In this document: in pieces, positions 5,137 to 8,384 of the stretch
Layout of the letters: each line of letters starts with the position of its first letter
How positions within the stretch are numbered: the first letter of the stretch is position 1
Assembly: GCA_041687095.1 (NCBI GenBank)
Contig: JAWLCQ010000194.1
Location: 1 to 8,384, forward strand
Source: JAWLCQ01 sp041687095
Lineage (GTDB): Bacteria; Planctomycetota; Phycisphaerae; SM23-33
Direction of reading: 5' to 3'
DNA: 8,384 nucleotides
The notes under the pieces: model-generated
Databases searched by the model: none
Seen by the model: the letters and a program-made list of their open reading frames with translations, nothing else
What the model was told of the DNA's origin: nothing
Translations under genes and position numbers: made by a program

Positions 5137-7149
5137 CTACGTCTCTTCGGGGGGCTGCTTCTTTGCCAGGGCGCGGCGGACGGCGCGGAGGAGGCGTTCG
5201 GTGCTGAAGGGTTTGATGAGCAGTTCCGAACCGGGGCGTTGGGCGGCGCGGCGGGTGCGGTCGCGGTCGGCGTACCCGGAGAGGAAGACGACGGGCACCC
5301 CGGGGCAGAGCGTCTGGAGGGCGTCGGCGAGCGAGGGCCCGTCCATCCCGGGGAGGATCACGTCGGTGAGGATGACGTCGATGGGGCAGGGGGCGCCGCC
5401 CGCCAGGTCCAGGGCGCGGGAGGCGGTGGAGGCGTCGAGGACGGTGAACCCGGCGTCGCGGAGGGTGCGGGCGATGACGGTGCGGACGGCGTCCTCGTCC
5501 TCGACGAGCAGCACCGTGCCCGTCGTCGTCGCGGGGGGGGCGGCGGAGGCGGAGGCGTCTGCCGGGAGGGGGGGCGAGGCGCAGGGGAACGCCAGTTGAA
5601 TGGTCGTGCCCACGCCGACTTCGCTGCGGCACTCGATGAACCCGCCGCTCTGGCGGACAAAGCCGTACACCATCGACAGCCCCAGTCCCGTGCCCTTGCC
5701 CACCTCCTTGGTGGTGAAGAAGGGCTCGAACGCCCGCTCGCGGACCTCGGGCGTCATGCCGGTCCCCGTGTCCGTGACCTCGATCACCGCGTAGCGTCCG
5801 GTCTGGACCTCCGGGGACAGGTAGGCGTGCAGGGGGGACAGCTCGAGTTCGAAGGTGCGGAGGATGAGGTCGCCCCCGCGGGGCATGGCGTCGCGGGAGT
5901 TGATGACCAGGTTGAGGACCGCCTGCTGCACCAGCGTGGGGTCCACGTACGCCCACGCGGGGTCGGACGAGCGATCGATGGACACGGCGACGTCCTCCCC
6001 GATCAGCCGCGGGAGGGTGGGCTGCATGTCGGCGATGAGTTCCCCGAGGTCGGCGACGACGGGCTGGAGCATCTCGCGGCGTCCGAAGGCGAGGAGCTGG
6101 CTGGTGAGGCGGGTGGAGCGGTCGGCGGCCTTGATGATCTCCTCGACCATCGGGCGGTGCTCGTCGGACAGGGCGGGGGACTGCTGGAGCATCTGGGCGT
6201 ACCCGCGGACGACGGTGAGCTGGTTGCGGAAGTCGTGGGCCACCCCGCCCGCGAGGTGGCCGATCGCCTCCATCTTCTGGGCCTGCAGGAGCTGCTCCTC
6301 GGTCTGCTTGCGTTCGGTGACGTCGGACATGAACCCCTCCAGCGCCACGATCTGCCCCGACGCGTCGCGCACGCCCTCCCCACGCTCCCAGATCCACTTC
6401 TCCTTCCCGTCGGCGGTGTGGATGCGGTACTCGTACTCGAAGGACGTCTGCTCCCGCAGGCGCTCCTGCACCGTCTGCCAGATCCAGCCCCGGTCGTCGG
6501 GGTGGATGAGCGAGGCGTAGGACACGCGGCGGTTGTCGACCAGGTCCTCCGGGGTGTACCCGGTGAGCTGGCGGCAGCCGGCGGAGACGAAGATCATGGT
6601 CCAGTCGTCGTCGTTGAGGCAGCGATAGGCCATCCCGGGGAGGTTGGCCAGGAGGGTCTCGAGGGTCCGGCGGCTCTCGCGGAGTTCCTGCTCGGCCTGC
6701 TTGCGGTCGGTGATGTCGCGGGTGATCCCGACGATGTGCCGGATCTCCCCGCCGCTGCCGCGGACGTACGTCCCGTGCGAATGTACCCAGCGGACCTCCC
6801 CGTCGGGGCGGACGATGCGGTACTCGGTCTCGCGGTCGGTGTTCGCCTCCCCGCGGAGGAACTGCTCCATGGCGGCGACGGCGGCGGAGCGGTCCTCGGG
6901 ATGGATGCGCTCGACCCAGTCGGAGTACGTCTGCAGCGGGTGCTGAGGCCGCTGGCCGAAGATCGCCTCGAACCCAGGGCTCACGTACAGCGGAAGCCCC
7001 GGAGTCCCGGGCTGGGTGATCCAGAAGGCCTCGGACAGGCGGCCGGCGATGCAGGCGAGGTCCTCGGGCGAGGGGGCGCAGGGGGAGGTGGGCGTCTGGG
7101 CATCCCCCCCGCCGGGCGTCTGGCTCGATGTACGTGACCTGTTGGGCAT
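5137..7149 (-). CDS. Soluble PAS-PAS hybrid histidine kinase with C-terminal receiver
   Basis: From the ATG at 7149 the product is 670 residues. A PAS domain spans about 35-150, with a PAC-like end GITRDITDRKQAEQ. A second PAS spans about 165-285, ending MSDVTERKQTEEQ. A HisKA domain follows, with phospho-acceptor His305 in GGVAHDFRNQ. The HATPase shows N box NLVINSRDAM (413-422), G1 DTGTGM (460-465), F box FEPFF (474-478) and G2 GKGTGLGLS (484-492). An Ala/Ser/Pro linker (about 524-543) leads to a receiver with acidic E550/D551, phospho-acceptor Asp596 in LTDVILPGMDG, Ser624 and Lys646, all intact. There are no membrane segments, so it senses an internal signal, possibly redox, ligand or light through PAS. 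Its phosphorelay partner (an Hpt protein or response regulator) is not in the window. The frame stays open back to 8295, but that part is antisense to tatC and of low complexity. Alternative ATGs at 7185 and 7203 are possible; no start has a strong Shine-Dalgarno. Confidence 0.93.
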   Translation of the reverse strand: MPNRSRTSSQTPGGGDAQTPTSPCAPSPEDLACIAGRLSEAFWITQPGTPGLPLYVSPGFEAIFGQRPQHPLQTYSDWVERIHPEDRSAAVAAMEQFLRGEANTDRETEYRIVRPDGEVRWVHSHGTYVRGSGGEIRHIVGITRDITDRKQAEQELRESRRTLETLLANLPGMAYRCLNDDDWTMIFVSAGCRQLTGYTPEDLVDNRRVSYASLIHPDDRGWIWQTVQERLREQTSFEYEYRIHTADGKEKWIWERGEGVRDASGQIVALEGFMSDVTERKQTEEQLLQAQKMEAIGHLAGGVAHDFRNQLTVVRGYAQMLQQSPALSDEHRPMVEEIIKAADRSTRLTSQLLAFGRREMLQPVVADLGELIADMQPTLPRLIGEDVAVSIDRSSDPAWAYVDPTLVQQAVLNLVINSRDAMPRGGDLILRTFELELSPLHAYLSPEVQTGRYAVIEVTDTGTGMTPEVRERAFEPFFTTKEVGKGTGLGLSMVYGFVRQSGGFIECRSEVGVGTTIQLAFPCASPPLPADASASAAPPATTTGTVLLVEDEDAVRTVIARTLRDAGFTVLDASTASRALDLAGGAPCPIDVILTDVILPGMDGPSLADALQTLCPGVPVVFLSGYADRDRTRRAAQRPGSELLIKPFSTERLLRAVRRALAKKQPPEET

Positions 7150-7204
7150 CTTTCGTCCGTGCCGGCCGCGGGTCCCTGAATCCATTCCCGGGCGAACCGC
7201 CATG

Positions 7205-7233
7205 AGTGTACCGTGCAGGCTGCCCTGCCCCAA
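7205..7233 (-). promoter_or_regulatory. Candidate promoter for the histidine kinase gene
   Basis: On the minus strand TTGGGG (complement at 7228-7233) and TACACT (complement at 7205-7210) are separated by exactly 17 bases. They resemble a sigma70-type -35/-10 pair with weak matches. Transcription from here would begin near 7198, which fits the ATG at 7149 and excludes the long antisense extension. The evidence is pattern only. Confidence 0.3.
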
Positions 7234-7315
7234 GCCTTTTTGCCGCGACAACCGCGCCCGGGCCGGGACCGATCCCGCATTCGCCGCTTCGCCGCGGGAT
7301 GGTGTACAATGCCCC

Positions 7316-7320
7316 AGGAG
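7316..7320 (+). promoter_or_regulatory. Ribosome binding site pointing to a TTG start for tatC
   Basis: AGGAG lies six bases before TTG at 7327, in frame with tatC. It is the only good Shine-Dalgarno near the tatC N-terminus, and it lies inside the coding sequence if the ATG at 7309 is used. Confidence 0.5.
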
Positions 7321-7326
7321 ATCCGC

Positions 7327-8094
7327 TTGCCGCCAGAACAAGACATGGTCGACCGCCCGATGACGCTTGGGGAGCATCTGGAAGAGCTCCGCCGCCGCCT
7401 CATCTACGCCCTGCTGGGCCTGGCGGGGGGGATGGTTCTGGGCCTGGTCTTCGGGGCAAGCCTCGTCCGCGTGCTGGAGGGGCCGTACCAGCGCATCGCC
7501 GCCGAGATGCACCTCGACCCCGCCCCCGCCGCCCTCACCGTCACCGACGCCTTCTTCACCTACTTCCGCGTCGCCTTCATCGCGGGCATTCTGGTGGCGG
7601 CCCCGTGGATCTTCTACCAGCTCTGGCAGTTCGTTGCGGTCGGCCTGCGCCCCCGCGAGCGCCGCTACGTCCACTGCTCCATCCCCATCTCCGCTCTCCT
7701 GTTCCTCGCGGGGGCCCTGTTCTTCCTCACCGTCGTCTCGGGCCCCATGCTGCGGTTCTTCCTGGGGTTCAACCAGTGGCTGGAGGTCCGCCCCGTCATC
7801 CGCCTCAGCGAACTCATCGCCTTCATGACCAACCTCATGCTCGTCTTCGGGATCGCCTTCCAGACTCCGGTGGCCGTCTTCATCCTCGCCCGCACCGGCG
7901 TGGTGCCCCTCCCCACCCTCCGCCGCTACCGCCGGCACGTGATCCTGATCCTGCTGGTGGTGGCGGCGCTGCTGACGTCGCCCAGCCCCGTGGACCAGGT
8001 GGCGATGGCGGTGCCGATGTGGCTGCTGTACGAGGCGGGAATCGCCCTGGCGGCGATGCTCGAACGAAGGGACGCCCGGTCCAGGCGGGCCTGA
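7327..8094 (+). CDS. tatC: Sec-independent protein translocase TatC
   Basis: The 255-residue integral membrane protein is the receptor of the Tat pathway, which exports folded, twin-arginine proteins. The family motif HLEELRRR (17-24) precedes the first helix and corresponds to HLIELRKR in E. coli, with Glu20 at the site of E. coli Glu15. A cytoplasmic-loop motif RPRERR (108-113) carries Glu111, matching Glu103. Six hydrophobic stretches lie near residues 25-45, 80-100, 117-140, 160-185, 203-217 and 228-245. The fourth has GIAFQTPVAVF with Gln179 where E. coli has Glu170. The TTG start at 7327 is preferred because AGGAG (7316-7320) lies six bases upstream. The in-frame ATG at 7309 (261 aa) and the ATG at 7344 lack such a site; the ATG at 7213 gives an atypical basic N-terminus. 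TatA/TatB genes are absent here. The gene is divergent from the kinase gene. Confidence 0.95.
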   Translation: MPPEQDMVDRPMTLGEHLEELRRRLIYALLGLAGGMVLGLVFGASLVRVLEGPYQRIAAEMHLDPAPAALTVTDAFFTYFRVAFIAGILVAAPWIFYQLWQFVAVGLRPRERRYVHCSIPISALLFLAGALFFLTVVSGPMLRFFLGFNQWLEVRPVIRLSELIAFMTNLMLVFGIAFQTPVAVFILARTGVVPLPTLRRYRRHVILILLVVAALLTSPSPVDQVAMAVPMWLLYEAGIALAAMLERRDARSRRA

Positions 8095-8164
8095 CGCCGC
8101 GTCCGGCCGAACCAACGGCAGGGGGGCGGGGCAGGACGGGGCCCCGGTTCCCCCAATCGCCGGC

Positions 8165-8272
8165 GCCGCCCCAAGCGCGTGCGACGCCCCAAGCGCGTGC
8201 GACGCCCCGAGCGCGTGCGACGCCCCGAGCGCGTGCGACGCCCCGAGCGCGTGCGACACCCCGAGCGCGTGC
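8165..8272 (+). repeat. Six tandem 18-base repeats downstream of tatC
   Basis: Six back-to-back copies, consensus GACGCCCCGAGCGCGTGC, start at 8165, 8183, 8201, 8219, 8237 and 8255. Copies 3 to 5 are identical. Copies 1 and 2 have AAG in place of GAG at the centre, copy 1 has GCC for GAC at its start, and copy 6 has GACACC. There are no spacers, so this is not a CRISPR array. The period is a multiple of three, so reading frames stay open on both strands, but no real gene is seen. It begins 70 bases after tatC stops and abuts a strong hairpin. Confidence 0.95.
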
Positions 8273-8297
8273 GTTGGGGGTCTCCTGACCCCCAACG
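8272..8297. terminator. Perfect 11-bp hairpin, likely terminator, fused to the tandem array
   Basis: CGTTGGGGGTC (8272-8282) pairs with GACCCCCAACG (8287-8297) without mismatch around a TCCT loop. No T-run follows (tcctgg), so if it terminates tatC transcription it does so as an atypical or bidirectional hairpin. The stem's first base is the last base of the tandem array. Confidence 0.65.
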
Positions 8298-8356
8298 TCC
8301 TGGAACGTGCGGAACGCGTCCGCGACAGCGTTATGGCGGCGCTTCGGTCGCGGCGG

Positions 8357-8376
8357 CCCTTCGACAGGCTCAGGCC
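8357..8376 (+). repeat. Fragment of a widespread intergenic repeat at the window edge
   Basis: CCCTTCGACAGGCTCAGGCC matches a motif I recognise from spacers of many environmental bacterial genomes. Only its beginning may be visible because the window ends eight bases later. No gene start is convincing in 8298-8384: an ATG at 8333 opens only an Arg-rich frame through this repeat. Confidence 0.45.
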
Positions 8377-8384
8377 CCGGCCCT

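Noticed and set aside
4936..7137. A 733-codon open frame on the plus strand antisense to the histidine kinase gene
   Set aside because: It has low-complexity Gly/Val/Asp/Glu composition with no motif, and mirrors third-position GC of the kinase gene.
5069..7309. A 746-codon open frame on the minus strand in another frame of the kinase gene
   Set aside because: It is composed mainly of Arg, Pro, Gly and His, with no family resemblance, and overlaps the true kinase frame.
7305..7310. TACAAT as the tatC promoter -10 box
   Set aside because: Transcription would begin around 7317, inside the Shine-Dalgarno of the TTG start, and no -35 lies at 16-18 bases. Possible only if the mRNA is nearly leaderless.
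8165..8272. CRISPR array
   Set aside because: The 18-base units are directly adjacent with no unique spacers, and no cas genes are visible.
7150..8295. N-terminal extension of the kinase frame by some 380 residues, beginning in the tandem repeats
   Set aside because: The extension is antisense to tatC, starts with a repeated Ala-Leu-Gly-Ala-Ser-His phrase encoded by the 18-bp array, and shows no domain. The PAS domains start just after the ATG at 7149.

Overview
The window is a GC-rich, gene-normal piece of bacterial chromosome. The gene content (a FAD-dependent oxidoreductase of the 'QDRPVLGGNASSE' type, a GH29 alpha-L-fucosidase without a signal peptide, a CsbD/YjbJ protein, a two-PAS hybrid histidine kinase and a TatC whose N-terminus reads MTLGEHLEELRRR) and the many repeat-filled spacers suggest a planctomycete-like organism, perhaps of the Phycisphaerae. 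That placement is an inference from gene style, not from a marker gene. No rRNA, tRNA, CRISPR array, transposase or phage gene is visible.

Layout. Positions 1-495 hold no convincing gene. They contain an inverted pair of double-hairpin repeats and six copies of a 16-base phrase. At 496-2229 (+) is the FAD oxidoreductase. It converges on the alpha-L-fucosidase at 2453-3808 (-), and the 223-base gap between them holds a four-copy heptad repeat and a long imperfect inverted repeat. Positions 3809-4349 are non-coding, with further short repeats and a TATAAT-like box. Two tiny genes follow on the plus strand: a 50-aa lipoprotein (4350-4502) and a 67-aa CsbD-family protein (4678-4881). A hybrid sensor kinase (5137-7149, -) is divergent from tatC (7327-8094, +). 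After tatC come six tandem 18-base repeats running directly into an 11-bp perfect hairpin, then unassigned sequence containing a 'cccttcgacaggctcaggcc' motif near the edge.

How the genes may work together. The oxidoreductase and fucosidase may both serve carbohydrate turnover. The fucosidase would release L-fucose from imported oligosaccharides in the cytoplasm, and the oxidoreductase family often sits near glycoside-degradation genes, but its substrate is unknown. The lipoprotein and CsbD genes look like a small stress-response or envelope pair. The kinase is soluble and probably senses an intracellular signal through its PAS domains; its partner is not in the window. TatC is the Sec-independent export receptor; TatA/TatB are not here.

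I found no clear new multi-gene system. The unusual content is in the spacers: almost every intergenic gap holds a different family of short tandem or inverted repeats. The very long overlapping reading frames on both strands across the fucosidase and kinase regions are GC-driven shadows.
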